Shown here: in pieces, positions 46,934 through 59,410 of the stretch | Position numbering within the stretch: the stretch's first letter is position 1 | How the letters are laid out: the number at the start of each line of letters is the position of its first letter | From: Liolophura sinensis | Lineage: Eukaryota > Mollusca > Polyplacophora > Chitonida > Chitonidae | Assembly (NCBI RefSeq): GCF_032854445.1 | Contig: NC_088297.1 | Coordinates: forward strand, 12,947,335-13,011,334 | Length of the DNA: 64,000 nt | Direction: 5' to 3' | Translations under genes and position numbers: made by a program | The notes under the pieces: generated by a model | The model's input: only the letters and a program-made list of their open reading frames with translations | What the model was told of the DNA's origin: nothing | Databases searched by the model: none

Positions 46934-47651
46934 AGCCGCGTTTAGACTACAGCCGGGCCGGGCCCATTTTAGCAGGGTCGCGCTTGATCAGGGCCGAGCC
47001 CCCTTGACAAGTACCGTTTACATTACACGCCTCGCTGGCGGGCCAAATCCATTATCACAAACAGGAACGACAACTCAGGTTGAGTTGGGCTATTTATTTG
47101 TGGCACTCTTCAGACATTGGAGGTACAAACACTTTATTCAGCTGCGAAAATGGCGCTGCCAGTAGTTGTAAGGCAAAGATACAGACGGCCTTTTCGAAAC
47201 TCATATACATCCACCTGTATGATGTTGTGGTTGTGACGAGCGCTCTCAAGTTGCGCCTGCACGTTTTCCTCGCCCCAAATAGCTAATAGCTGTTCTGTCT
47301 CCTCTTTTGTCCAAGTAGCGCCACGATTTGTTGACATATTTAAATTCTTATTGTTCGAAAAAAAGTGCGCCAATTGAAAAGCCGGAAGTGGAAGGTCAGA
47401 GGAAGTTGCCTTTAAGCATGCGCAGTTAAGTCCTCTGAGCGGGCCAGGCACGGTGACGCGTTTACACTACACGTTTGGCTAGCCGAGCCGAGCTTCAGCT
47501 GGGTCGAGCCTACCTCTCGTTGAGGGGTTCGGCCCGGTCAAATCTGGCACGGTGCCGAGTACGCTTAACCCGTTTAGACTACCCAATTTTTTGCCGGGCC
47601 GTGCCCCATCAGGGCCGAGCCCGGTTGAAAAGCGGTAGTGTAAACGGGGCT
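46934..47651. mobile_element. non-autonomous PIF/Harbinger-like transposon
   Basis: 718 bp with terminal inverted repeats AGCCGCGTTTAGACTAC and AGCCCCGTTTACACTAC (15 of 17 matching), flanked by the 3-bp target duplication TAA. It keeps a fragment of the Myb/SANT-like gene but no DDE transposase. A second pair of related repeats lies inside (about 47460 and 47575), as if the element had nested or duplicated ends. Confidence 0.8.
47134..47337 (-). pseudogene. Harbinger Myb/SANT-like protein fragment
   Basis: From the Met at 47335-47337 the frame reads MSTNRGATWTKEETEQLLAI, then WGEENVQAQLE, the hallmark of the Myb/SANT-like DNA-binding protein encoded next to the transposase in PIF/Harbinger elements. 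Similarity fades after about 40 residues and the rest of the domain and protein is missing, so this is a remnant. Confidence 0.75.
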
Positions 47652-47727
47652 TAAGTGAAATATTCTTGAGTACGGCGTAAAACACCAATCAAATAAATAA
47701 ATAAATCTCTTTTTTTCTCCACCACAG

Positions 47728-47915
47728 ATTCTTCTGCCGGTTTAAAATACACCTGTGATATATGCGGCCAAATGTTCACCATGAAACATAACCTGAAGAG
47801 ACACCAGAAGATGCATGATCCGGGTCGGGCACAACAGACATGTAACCTGTGCGGCGCCACCTTCTCAAGGGCAGACAACTACGCCAGTCACATGAAGAAA
47901 AAACACGCCGATTGA
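47728..47915 (+). CDS. terminal module Z2: two C2H2 zinc fingers
   Basis: The acceptor TTCTCCACCACAG precedes 47728. AT completes an Asp codon after the constant G; 62 residues, stop TGA at 47913-47915. Finger 1 starts CDICGQMFTMKHNLKRH, finger 2 CNLCGATFSRADNYASH with H-x4-H. Helix -1/+3/+6 residues are M/N/R and R/N/S. The protein stops four residues after the last zinc ligand. Its pyrimidine tract directly follows the tail of a SINE-A, so the branch point probably lies in SINE-derived sequence. It is the last plus-strand module. Confidence 0.88.
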
Positions 47916-48127
47916 TTGGTTCATTTAATTTGATTGGTGTCTCACAACGGACAAATAGATTTATCACTTATACATGTACGACGGCAGTAAAGTTTACCGG
48001 TGGATAAAAACAAAACCATAAAACCACCGCAGTTCTACATTAAAGTCATGGTTTACGGTTTACAGGAGCACGGCATGGCTGGAATATTACCGAGGTGGCT
48101 TTAAGTCATGATCATTCATTTATTCCT

Positions 48128-48366
48128 GATTTATTTATTTATTTGATTGGTGTTTTACACCGTACTCAAGAATATTTCACTTATACGACGGCGGCCAGCA
48201 TTATGGTGGGAGGAAACCCACGACCATGCGCAGGTTGCTGGCAGACCTTCCCACTTACGACCGGACAGGAAGCCAGCATGAGCTGGACTTGAACTCACAG
48301 CGACCGCATTGGTGAGAGACTCCTGGGTCATTACGCTGTGCTAGCGCGCTAACCAACTGAGCCATT
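48128..48366 (-). mobile_element. SINE-A copy, full length
   Basis: Inverted. The head at the right end reads, on the minus strand, TGGCTCAGTTGGTTAGCGCG with box B in GAGTTCAAGTCC. Confidence 0.9.
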
Positions 48367-49640
48367 CCTGATTTAAATCTGTAGCTGGATTAGCTAGACC
48401 TGAATCTGCTTGCTCTGGTGGACCTGGAACTTTTGTTTACCATCACTTGCGACATTATTTCTTTCATATGAGGACGGTATTCTATTGAACGGTAACAGTT
48501 AAACGTTAAAGCTCCATTCTAAAAACAACACTAAGTTAGACTTATATTCTTATCTTATATTGCCTGACCTTAGCCTTGAAATTAATACTAATTTTCAATT
48601 TTGTCAAGAACGTACAGGAAAACTCTTAGAATTAAAATATAAAATATCAAAGATACAAGTTACGATTTAGGTCTGGGACAACTTCGTGATCCTGGGATGA
48701 GGGAAAGGGCCCCTTAAAATTGTCCACGAGAAATCCTTGAGGAAATAAAGATACGTGAAAGAATTCCAGTAGTGTCAGTAGTGTTGTTGAAAATGCACTA
48801 GATCTCGTGCCTATGGCGACAATGCTTTAATCACACGGCCAAGATCAAGGTAAAAAAAAACATTCAAATATGAAATAACCATCGGCAGAAAAACTGGCCA
48901 AAACGAAAGCTTTAAAACGAAGCAAGTGGCGCAGTTCAAATGAGAAAATGCTTCAACTAATTGGTCAGGTGTCCAAATATTTATTCATATCATTGGGTTA
49001 CTACACCCTACTAAAGAAAACTGCACCTGTACGAGGGCGGGCACCTCGCTGGATCCATTGGTTCAAAGTGTTCCTCTCCAGACAATTGATGAATCAGATC
49101 CAAGCTTGGCCCTCGATTATCCGGCTGCCATGTGTCGCTCTCTGCGCTGGCTTTACACGACTGCCACCATCAGACAAGCTTGACTTTTGGAGTCTGCGCA
49201 ACGCATGTTGGTTTCTTTAGGCGTATCCTCACCAGGGGTGTCATCGCGCGGAACTATTTAATCAGTATTCATCAAGAAAATGGTTTTATGTGTTGGTTAG
49301 AATCATTTTGTACATTCTCTAGATAAAGAGAATGCACGTCTATAAAGTATTTTTAGAAACAAAGATGGAGGCAGTGTCGGTGTTTTATGACATCACTTCC
49401 TGTTTCATCCCCGTCACCTCGGCTTTGTTCAAGATTTCTGTACAAAATTAGCCAATGGCGAAAGTGATGTAAAACGAACGTATGTTGCGGCGCATGAGCC
49501 TTTAAGAAGTATGAGTTGTGAGTGGTAAACCATTACCGACTGCTTCCTGGCCTTAAGGTTGGACAGTTGGGAAACCGCGGATCAAAACGTCATATAACTG
49601 AAAAATTGTTAACTTCAAGCATACATGCATATTAACCAGT
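48367..49640. other. spacer between plus and minus modules, nothing recognised
   Basis: Point of strand switch of the module array. No repeat palindrome or exon was seen here. Confidence 0.45.
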
Positions 49641-49642
49641 AC

Positions 49643-50175
49643 GGGTGTTTCCTGAGAACATGGACCCTGGAGTTGTCAGAACACAACACGACTGGGCACA
49701 CACTCTGGGTGTTTCCTGAGAACATAGGCCCTGGAGTTGTCAGCACACACCACAAATGGGCACATACTCTGGGTGTTTCCTGAGAACTTGGACCCTGGAG
49801 TTGTCAGCACACACCACGACTGGGCACACACTCTGGGTGTTTCCTGAGAACATAGGCCCTGGAGTTGTCAGCACACACCACAAATGGGAACACACTCTGG
49901 GTGTTTCCTGAGAACATGGACCCTGGAGTTGTAAGCACACACCACGACTGGGCACACACTCTGGGTGTTTCCTGAGAACATGGACCCTGGAGTTGTCAGC
50001 ACACACCACGACTGGGCACACACTCCTGGTGTTTCCGAGAACACGGACCCTGGAGTTGTCAGAACACAACACGACTGGGCACACACTCTGGGTGTTTCCT
50101 GAGAACATGAACCCTGGAGTTGTCAGCACACACCACTACTGGGCACACGTTCTGGGTGTTTTCTGAGTACATGGA
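49643..50175. repeat. 64-bp minisatellite derived from the 3' end of module Z3
   Basis: About eight units spaced exactly 64 bp (starts at 49643, 49707, 49771, 49835 and on). Read on the minus strand, each unit encodes versions of DNSRVHVLRKHPE, the end of zinc finger 2 of module Z3 (DNYKVHVLRKHPE). The array is therefore an expansion of the coding end of that exon. Confidence 0.88.
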
Positions 50176-50349
50176 CCTTGTAGTTATCTGCTCGTGAGTA
50201 CCTGGAGCTGCACCACTGACATTGTATGAACTTATTGGCGGATTCTGGGTCGTGCACACTTTTCTCGTGTCTTCTGAGGTTTCTTTTCATTGTAAACTCT
50301 TGCCCACATATTGTACACATGTATAGCTTCCCGGTTTCAATCCCAGCAT
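50123..50349 (-). CDS. terminal module Z3: two C2H2 zinc fingers (minus strand)
   Basis: The acceptor TTGCTTTTTAG precedes 50349 on the minus strand. AT gives an Asp codon if joined to a G-ending exon; 75 residues, stop at 50123-50125. Finger 1 is CTICGQEFTMKRNLRRH with an H-x4-H end (HEKSVH). Finger 2 is CQWCSSRYSRADNYKVH with HVLRKH. Helix -1/+3/+6: M/N/R and R/N/V. After the last His the frame runs PERVPSSGVC into the first unit of the 64-bp repeat, so the C-terminus is set by repeat sequence. Strand is opposite to the only constant region in the window. Confidence 0.87.
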
Positions 50350-53300
50350 CTAAAAAGCAACAAAAAAGCAATATAACACAATTGGACAGAATTGTATGTA
50401 AATTCAAAATGGATTTAAAGCCAAATTCATCAATTATATGGATGGGTTTTAAAGTGCTGCTCAAGTGAATTTAGATGTCATTGAAAAAAATAGTGAGGGT
50501 ATATGTTTTTCAACGTGAATAGGTCTAAAATTGACATAGTTTTCATTTTGATTATTTTAAACTGTTTTCTATCAGTTTCTGGCTTCACCCTAATAGCCTT
50601 TTGCCCTCCGTAATTTCCGCTGGCACTCGTTAATGGCGTAGCATGTAGACATCCGCCGTTGTTGGCTCATTGTAAAAAGAGCAGACAAGGAAAATATGTG
50701 CCGAAAACATAACGGTGTGAACTTATGTTTCAAAGTTAAAACCAATAGTTCGGAAATGTGTTACCCACGACTGTTGTACATCATACACAAGGTCAAGACA
50801 TCAGGTTGAAAAGGCGATGTCATGAACAGATTTTCCACAAGCCAAGCTAGCCTCTCTGGACGGCACATAACCCAAATATATAATACGAATGATCTTAAGC
50901 ATGGCCGGAAAGAGTGACGGAAAGAGTTATGCAACGGTAAACCTATACATCACCCTATATGGTCTCAAACACCATAGAAACTATCTTATTGATATATAAT
51001 TCTTACTAATCATTTCAACTCCTTTGAAAAAGAAATGTACGCTGACGAAATCTAAGTATATGAAACGGTATAGCTTTCTTTTTCAAGTGACAATCTGTCG
51101 AAAGCAATATAAGAGTCCGTCTCGTTTTTACATCGCACTTTTATAAATTTTATACTTAAAATAAAATACATAAAATAAAATGACGATGAAATGACGATGT
51201 GTCGAAGGGTCATTTTCTTTTTCCTACGGCCTCTTCGTGTGACGAATGCCAAGTCGACCTCGGGCTTTTAAGTGCCTTATCTTACCAAATATTGAACAAA
51301 TAACGTCGGGACAAAGAGTATATGTACGTTACATTAAGGTCTTCTTGTGGTTAAAGATATAGACTGCAGACCATGTAAAGCGCTGAAGGCCTTTATTTGA
51401 GCCCAAGTGGAAGTCATATACGGGCCGTCATTCGGTAGATGAATTGAGTTGTCATGGGCGCATACATTTTCAATCGGTCTGAAGTAACTCAGAGTTGAGA
51501 ATCACATTTCTGAAAATGTTTTCGTGAAAGAAAATCCTTCACTATGAAGGAATATTACAGGTTTTATGGCCTTTTATGTTCAGTAAGTTATGCCGTGCCA
51601 AATTTCACAGGTATCACTAGTATATGCTCCATTTTGCCGTGTTAGAGCTGTAAAAGAGATACATAGTCTATAGATTCCATGTCACGCTCTGCAAGTTATT
51701 TCACCTATGTTCGGCCCTAGTACAAAATGCCCTTTAAGGACTTTATACGCTACCGAAACAGCTCATAATCGTTTAGTTTCTATATTCCTAGTATGGACAT
51801 ATGTAGTTACTTTCGCTTTAGTCAGTTTGACATATATGACATTTTCACTGAAGTAGCACTTTAAATTCTTTGCGACAGGCTTACCACACAATGTCAGGTA
51901 GAGGTGTGCTTAAGGCTCAGTGTGAGGTCACCACGGAATTGCTTGGTATATAAATTACTCAACCCAATAGATCTGGGATCTGTATAATACTTCCCAGCTT
52001 AACTTTCAGCAAAAAACATATATGTACTCTTCCATCCATTAACCTAGAATTAGGTCTTTTCGACTATGTTCAACTTGCCAAAAGCTGTGTGCCAGAAAGA
52101 CGAAAAACCATAATCCATCAGTGATTCTGACTTAGTGTCACCTGGTTATTCATAATTTTGCAGTGATGTCATATCTGCTCTGAGCCAATCATAAATACAC
52201 TCTTTGGTCACGTGACTAGAGTACAAATTTGTAAAGCGAACTTAACAAAGGTGAGATAGGCACTGGAAACGCTTTTTTAAGGTTTCTAAGGTTAGCCAAG
52301 GAAAATTCTTTCTGGAAAAGTAATCGTGATATATCTAGTCTTCATATATGAACATTCAAATCGCTGTACTACTTTAAATTTTAAGAATTGGGAAAAAATC
52401 AGCATTTCACTCATTTAGCGTCATATTATTTATCACCTCCTGCTCCTTGCGAGGAACCCGGATGCTCAAAGCTATGAACTGGTAAATAGTAAATATTCAA
52501 AATCACTCTATGATCTGTTTCCGTCGCCTCCAGTTTTCACACTTTGAGGGCCGCTCAGGCGACAGAAGCGAGTTAAAGATCTGAATGTAACCATTCCGAG
52601 CAGATAATGTGAAAACCCAGTTGTGAATATAGCCAACCGATCTCAGAACTACCTTCCCAGCTACTGGTAAGCACAGGAAGGTCCAGAAGACCTTGGTGGC
52701 TGTTCACTCACACGTTTCGCGAGGTAGACACCAATATTTATTGACCATGGCATCTGGGGCTGATTTACAGTGTTAAACATTAACATTGTTCTGAGGTTCT
52801 GATGCCATACGTGAAAAGATGTACTACTAAAGAAATTACATGAACAGTAAAACAAAATAAATTGACAAAAGGCCGTATTCCCCCAGTTACGCGTTTGCCA
52901 ACTACTGCACTGTTGTCGCTGCTCTTTCTTACTCTCTCTGTCTTTCATATCCATGGACCTTCATGCACGACCACGTAAATCACCCAAATATCTATAATTC
53001 CCTGTCCAATTAAAGTTGGGTTGAACCAGCACCTCGCGAGTGATTGAGACAACAACTGTGCCGCCATAAAGCACACAGATGTATTAATTGACGAGAGGTA
53101 ATGGACACTCGACATTTCAACACACATATATCTACAATAGCGTTTAAAAACTTATCTTGAATGAAATATATACAGATAGACAAGAATTATTAAAAACACT
53201 ATTGCATATATCAAATATCATTCATGGGGATTCGTCCTGCAGTATTTCAGGAAGTGCGGCCAAGTTATACCCATACACCTGACAGCTTCAATATAGAATA

Positions 53301-53480
53301 CATATATAATACAAATACTGACAGTGTTTTTCAAGGCAGTATAATCCCTCGGGTCCAAACTCTATGGATTCACCACGGCTCTCTTGTTATACTATCTTAT
53401 CGGTTTGCTCACAAAACCTCCCACAAATGCAGGAATGAACCAGAGAGATTGGGACAGAATTATACTTCCAAACTTTCCCT
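50350..53480 (-). other. no supported feature
   Basis: Would be intron between modules Z4 and Z3. AT-rich; open frames without domains. Confidence 0.45.
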
Positions 53481-53484
53481 TTGA

Positions 53485-53560
53485 TTTATTTATTTGTCTG
53501 ATTGATGTTTTACGCCGTACTCAAGAATAGTTTACTTATACGACGGCAGGCTGCACTATG
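53485..53560 (-). mobile_element. SINE-A tail fragment
   Basis: Tail plus a few body bases, ending at CTGCACTATGG. Confidence 0.65.
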
Positions 53561-55241
53561 GTTGGGGGGTGGGGGCAGTTTCCCTATGTCTGTCACAGTC
53601 GCTTTTACGTTGTCAAATTCTAAGGCACTTGTGGAAGGTAATAGGTTTTGCCATACAATAACCTGGTTTTCTCCACTCATCATACATTGATCGCCATGTG
53701 TCAGTAAAATGTAAACTTCAGTAGGCCTACATCAAGCAAAAACAAACATATGCAAGGTTTTTTTTTCCTTTGGCACGAGAACAAGGACAAAATAAGTTTT
53801 AAAGAACTTTGAGTTTATTTTTATTATCAACAAACGTCATAATAATACTTGCACCAGTAATATCATCATGCCCGGGTATGTAATGGATGAAAACGGTTTC
53901 AACCCGCGCAACTGATGAACCGAAAGGTACACAAATACGACAAATACACACAGTTAAATATTTCTGTTTCTTAAAACGTTATCTATTTGATATGTGTAGG
54001 CCAATTAAAGATTATAAAATCATATACACATAATTTGAGCAATCATGTCCTTTCAATTGTTTCATATAAACTTTCATTGCAATTTCAGCACTATACATCA
54101 AGAACACTTGAACAATAATGTAATACATTTGTCTGTCCCGATTAAAACGAATTAAAACAAACATAACTGATTAAAAAAAACGTGTTTAACATTCACCTTA
54201 ATTCCACAACGTTTACATGAACAAAGCGTTTGGCCATGATAAAACTGACAATTTATGTAGATTTGACATACGGGACAGTCATAAAAATTACACGAAATTC
54301 GATACTTTTTTCGATGAATAACACTTTTATACACGATAAATGTTTCCAAACACTTAAGAAAGCGTGTACTGTTTGATTTATTATAACAGAACTAATGCCA
54401 ATGATAAACATAGCTGAAAAGTGCGAAGGTACAAACCTACTTTGTCATAATAATTATCACCATGAACACATTAGACGCTTTCTTTCTAATGATGTTTCGA
54501 TAGACTACCCTCCATATACAACACAAAATATATGCAGACATCTGTGTGAGCAAACCAAGATTTGTTCTTCAAACGGTCAAAACAGATACAATCGCAACCG
54601 GCAATAATGACGGGGTTGGCATGGAAACATACGCATTACTTAACTGTAGATAAATGCCCACATTTGGGCAGATACTTCCATCAACACTAAGGGCATTCAG
54701 ACAGGAAGTCACGTCACAAAAAAAAATAAAAATCCCGATCTCGTCTTCTGTATCTATTTATAATTCATACCTACAGGTTTCTGTTAATCCAATGAATGTA
54801 CAACATTACTCCAACGGGCACTGAAGTATTTTGACTAATGAATGTTGATTATATCTAACCGTGAGAGGTCCTACAAGACCAATAGTGATGATACCGGACC
54901 TTAAGATGACCACGTGGGTCAATTTTTTTCCAATAGTGACTGGGGTGCAAAGTGAGCGAAGAAACCGGCGCAGGCGCCAGGACAGTTTAACAGTGTAATG
55001 CAACCATGTAATCATGTAGCTGTAATCATCTAGCCGTCATCTAATTCAACTTCAAAGAATAAACTTATAAAATGTTTCTTGTTCTCAATTCAGGGATTTT
55101 AATCGAATGAAACATTTCTGCTGCCTGATTATAGGTCTATACAATATCTCACAAATTCATAAAATTCTTGAGCCAAATGAAATGATTCTGATCCGCCGAA
55201 GGCAATTCCTTTTAGAGTGTCACGGGAATAGTCTCTATAAT
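53561..55241 (-). other. no supported feature
   Basis: AT-rich. The small cysteine-bearing frame at 54152-54349 (minus) lacks zinc-finger spacing and splice context. Confidence 0.4.
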
Positions 55242-55444
55242 TCAAACTCCTTTGTGTTTCGATGCCATATGAGCCTTATACTTGTCAATCCGAGAGAAAA
55301 CTTTCCCACAAGCCTGACACTCAAACACTTTGGATGACGTCCTAGGCTCGTGCATGCGCTGATGACGTCTAAGATTTTGCTTCAGCGTAAACGTTCGACC
55401 ACATACGTCACAGCGGTGAGGCACCAAAGGGGGATAATCACCAT
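55242..55444 (-). CDS. terminal module Z4: two C2H2 zinc fingers (minus strand)
   Basis: The acceptor TTGTGTTTTGCAG precedes 55444 on the minus strand. AT completes an Asp codon in phase 1; 67 residues, stop at 55242-55244. Finger 1 CDVCGRTFTLKQNLRRH, finger 2 CQACGKVFSRIDKYKAH followed by MASKH. Helix -1/+3/+6: L/N/R and R/K/A. The linker carries the HEP motif also seen in module Z5. It ends five residues after the last His, as in Z2. Confidence 0.9.
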
Positions 55445-56937
55445 CTGCAAAACACAACAAGGGCACCAGTTCTAAAATGTGGTCAATGAACCGTTTTTAA
55501 GCCAGTCACAAAGTAAAAAAAAAACAACATCGTATTCCACATATAAAGGATCGCCTCGTAACAGTACATATAAAACGACGAACTTGTGCGGCCTGCAGAA
55601 TGAAGGATTGTGGCTTACCGCCACTTCGGCAAAACGGTAGGCCGTATAAGGCGTGGTGATGAATCATTTGTATACGGTTGTTAGTAAAATTACTGATTCA
55701 CTTTGGGCTTCAAGCAGTGAATTTTCAACCTGAAACGACACACCGTTGCTAAATCTCGCTCTATTGTGACAAGAATTTCTGAACTTCAACATACATTTTC
55801 GCCAGTCATGAATGAGTGAATGATAGACAATGCCCTCAGTCTTGATGATCATAATATAATCTAGAGTCTTAATAAGTGAAGCATGCAGTTGTTCAAACAC
55901 GTTGTTGACATGAAACAAAAAAAAACATCACAAAGGGAGAGCGACTTCATATTTTAGCTAGATACGACTCGTTCTCCACGGATGCAAGACAAGGTCAAGG
56001 TCATCATACATGTGCGACCGTCATGGCAGGGTAAACAGCAAACAACGTCACTAGACTTCGTGTTAATGATCTAAATATACACAAATACACTATAATGCAT
56101 GTAAAACCGGTCATTGCTGACGGGGAACAAATATCTCCAACACTAAGTGGACACGAAATACACTCTCTTATGTTAATGAAGGGAATTACCAAAAGGAAAA
56201 CAAAACTTCCTCAAATAGGGATGCGATCCTTCTCTTAATTGATAATTGTTTGGATTGTATATTTCATCAGAAAATTTCTCCTGACTTTCGAGATGCAATG
56301 TACATATGCAATGTAAACCAAACATTCAAATGTATGTGCAACAGCATTATGACATCACAGTGTGAAACTGAGACACTCTTTTTTATTCATTTATGTGAGT
56401 GAAATTTCACACCGAACATAATCTTTTCACGTAAATCACCTAAAATTCACCAAAAAGTGCAATAAATGTAATTGATAAAATATTACTTTTGGCGCCATTC
56501 AGCAGGAAATCATTCCACTTTCTAAACAAACCTAAACCATCGTTCCAAGATCAACACTCTCAAAATCAGGAAAAAGAGCAACTCGTGTCATGAAAGAAAT
56601 TTTGGGTCATTTATAATGAGGATCAGACGGTTGCCCAGAAAACAAAAATGAGATCCATGAAATAAAGAAAACTGACATGGCGTGCAATTTGTCTTTATAT
56701 AGTACAGATAAACATTTTTGTAACCACTTTTTAAGTACAAAAGCGGATAACTAAGCCATAAATGCATAATCGCCCAGAAAATAATCTTTAAAAAAAATGC
56801 TATTTTCCATTGTCCACCACAAGTGGTCAACGATTTGACAAGTATAAATGCAGAACCGTTAATCATGACCTTACGCCATTACGCCGTGGCAACACAAAAA
56901 CAAAGAACCAAAATATTATCGTTCATACACACAAGTG
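55445..56937 (-). other. no supported feature
   Basis: Would be intron between modules Z5 and Z4. Nothing recognised. Confidence 0.45.
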
Positions 56938-57064
56938 TATTTATTTATTTGATTGGTGTTTTACGCCATATTTCACTGATACGACGGCGGCCAGCATTAT
57001 GGCGGGAGGACACCGGACAGAGCTCGGGGGAAGCCCACGGTCATGCGCCAGGAAGTCAGCATGG
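56938..57064 (-). mobile_element. SINE-A copy, partial
   Basis: Tail and shortened body in inverted orientation. Confidence 0.75.
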
Positions 57065-57489
57065 ACAAGCGTATATAATGCCCACTACGAATGCCACATT
57101 AACATTATTTTTAAGAAGTTATTTTAAATAACGTCCAAAGCCAATCCACGTATATTTCCAAACGGTTTATGTTTGGGTTGTTCACATGTTACGTCATCAC
57201 ACAAACCATATACAAAGGTGTAGTCTAAAACATGGGAAGCGAACGCATTTTTGGTCAGTGCACGATACATGTTCACATTAGTATTCTATTCATTCACTCC
57301 TGAACAACGAGTGTCATAGCATCTAGAAAGGTTCAAATATCTATTACCCCCATCATAACCTAGTCCTCAGATACCTCCAATAGCCAGATCCAAGATACAT
57401 CAGCACCAAATATGCAAATGCAAACTATATCCTACCCGTGGATTGCTCAAATACATTCGGTAAGAGCCTAACGCTATTTGTGTCGAGGC

Positions 57490-57695
57490 TTACCATTGGT
57501 TGAGCCCGTCTTGGGCGTGTACCTTGAGCATGTGTGCCTTGTAAGTGTCGGATCGGCTGAAGGTTTTGTCACACGTGTGGCATTTGATGACACGTGGTGA
57601 GGAGTCCGGCTCGTGCATTCTCCGGTGACGGGAGAGATTGTTTCTCAGTGTGAATGATCGGCCGCAAATCGGGCAAGAGTGTTTTTGGCTTTGAT
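57490..57695 (-). CDS. terminal module Z5: two C2H2 zinc fingers (minus strand)
   Basis: The acceptor CGCCATTTCAG precedes 57695 on the minus strand. AT completes an Asp codon in phase 1; 68 residues, stop at 57490-57492. Finger 1 CPICGRSFTLRNNLSRH, finger 2 CHTCDKTFSRSDTYKAH followed by MLKVH. Helix -1/+3/+6: L/N/R and R/T/A. HEPD linker as in Z4. It is the first zinc-finger module after C4 on this strand. Confidence 0.9.
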
Positions 57696-58526
57696 CTGAA
57701 ATGGCGAATGGAAGACAAGATATAAGGACGAGATCGAGGATGTATGATCGGACGCACAGGGACAATTTTGCTACGTTTTATATTTTCGGGTGCTTCTCAG
57801 AGACTTCGGGAAGTAAAATGGGCCGTATTAAAAGACATTTAAGCTGAAACCATACACCAGTAAGGACGAGAATTTATGACATTTAGGGTTGCGGTTCATG
57901 CAATGCGACAAACCCATTCTCCAAGAGAATTTCCTTCCAATGATAGTTCGCCACGGTATGGCAAATATAGTGCCGAAGTCGAGTTAATCAGTATAATCAT
58001 TAATTCATTCACAACGATATAGGACTGAAAAGTGATATTAACACGGGTCTATGGTCTATACCTTGTAAATCTCTCTCTAATGCCTGATTTCAGTCCGACG
58101 TATTTTATTTTCACATGTTCTAAATTAGGTATTAGGATCAGCCAATTTGTCATTTCAGAATGTTTCCTTTCTTTTCATTATTGCAACGAGTAAAGTGCCT
58201 TTCAATTACATCGGGTTTCAAAGTAACGTGCGTCAACGCCTACCCACATCCAAAGCCATAATTTTTGTCTTCTCCATAATACAAATTATATAATGGTTAT
58301 CAAAACATGTAAGTCAAAGAAGTAATGCCACAGTGCTCAAAGTATTAGCCCATAACGACCACGAGCCAACAGATGAAGTATGGCTGCTTTTTTTTTATTT
58401 ATTTATTTATTTTTTTTTTTTGGCAGTTTAAGAATTCACTTGCAGACTATTGTATTTCACTTTTAAGTTCATCGTTTTGAAGTGAGACATTTTGCCTCTT
58501 TCTGATTGATTCATCCACCTTATAGG
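57696..58526 (-). other. no supported feature
   Basis: AT-rich, with a T-rich low-complexity stretch at 58388-58422. Confidence 0.45.
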
Positions 58527-58765
58527 GATGAGTGCTTGTGGTTTAACGTCGTACTTAACAATTTTTTCAGTCATATGACAACGAAAAAATCCTAAGACAG
58601 AGCCCGAGCCCATCCCGAGCCCGATACGGGTCAACCAGTCTTTGCACTATCCCCTTCATGCTGAATGCCAAGCGAGGAAGTAACAACTTCCTCTTTTAAG
58701 GTCTTAGGTGTGACTCGACCCAGGATTGACCCTGGATCTACCGCTCCCGAGGCGGACTGCATCTT
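58527..58765 (-). mobile_element. SINE-B copy with an internal deletion
   Basis: Both ends are present (GTGCTTGTGGTTTAACGTCG at left; the tRNA-like end around CCAGGATTGACCCTGGATCT at right), but the middle is shortened. Confidence 0.7.
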
Positions 58766-59164
58766 ATGGGGAAAGGAAATCTGATTCATTTCTTAGCAGA
58801 AAAAAGTGCTGATATGAGAAGTATACTTTTAAGGCCTTCTGAAAGTGCATTTTTATATACCAAACATTAGGAGAAATACACTACATAAATTTATACTAAT
58901 GGTGTTTAAAAATGTTTAATTTTACTACCGGTGTCAGTTTCATGAGTGGGAAATTGGAGTGCACCGGTAAACCACCAACCCTGTGACACACTGATCTCCA
59001 ACGAAATGTATTTCGTTTTGGCATCTAGGTAGGGAGCTGGAGGGGTATATAGAGAATTCCCTGCACCAAGCCGGGAATTACCGCGTGCCCTAGTGGTTTG
59101 GAGAAAAACGCGTTATGCACCCCCCCCCCCTCCCCCCAACTAGATTCAAGACTATCTCAGTTTG

Positions 59165-59410
59165 CTAGGGCACAGGAGCCTCTTATTGTTGCAACTGCTT
59201 TAGTTCAAGTCCACCGGCTTCCTCCTCGGTCGTACGTGGAAAGGTCTTCCATCAACCTGCGTCCAGCATTGTGGCGGGAGGGAAAGGGGCTGGCACCGGG
59301 AGACAGCCACAATCGCCCGTAGATTGTTGACAGATCTTCTCCCGTACGACTACGGAGAAAGTCAGCACGAACTTGGACATGAAATCACAGCGACCGCATT
59401 TGTAAAAGTC
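59165..59410. mobile_element. degenerate SINE-A fragments in both orientations
   Basis: A plus-oriented head and body piece (to about 59260) runs into a minus-oriented body and head piece ending at CACAGCGACCGCATT. Confidence 0.5.

Larger units (their letters stand above)
46727..47706 (+). mobile_element. SINE-A split by a PIF/Harbinger-like insertion
   Basis: The SINE runs 46727-46933 and resumes 47652-47706. Removing the insertion and one TAA restores the normal SINE body around GTCGTATAAGTGAAATATTC. Its tail ends about 20 bp before the splice acceptor of module Z2. Confidence 0.9.

Noticed and set aside
54152..54349. Minus-strand frame with CPVC and CKRC pairs considered as a zinc-finger module
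   Set aside because: Second ligands are not spaced as in a finger, the sequence is very AT-rich, and no acceptor with matching phase is present.
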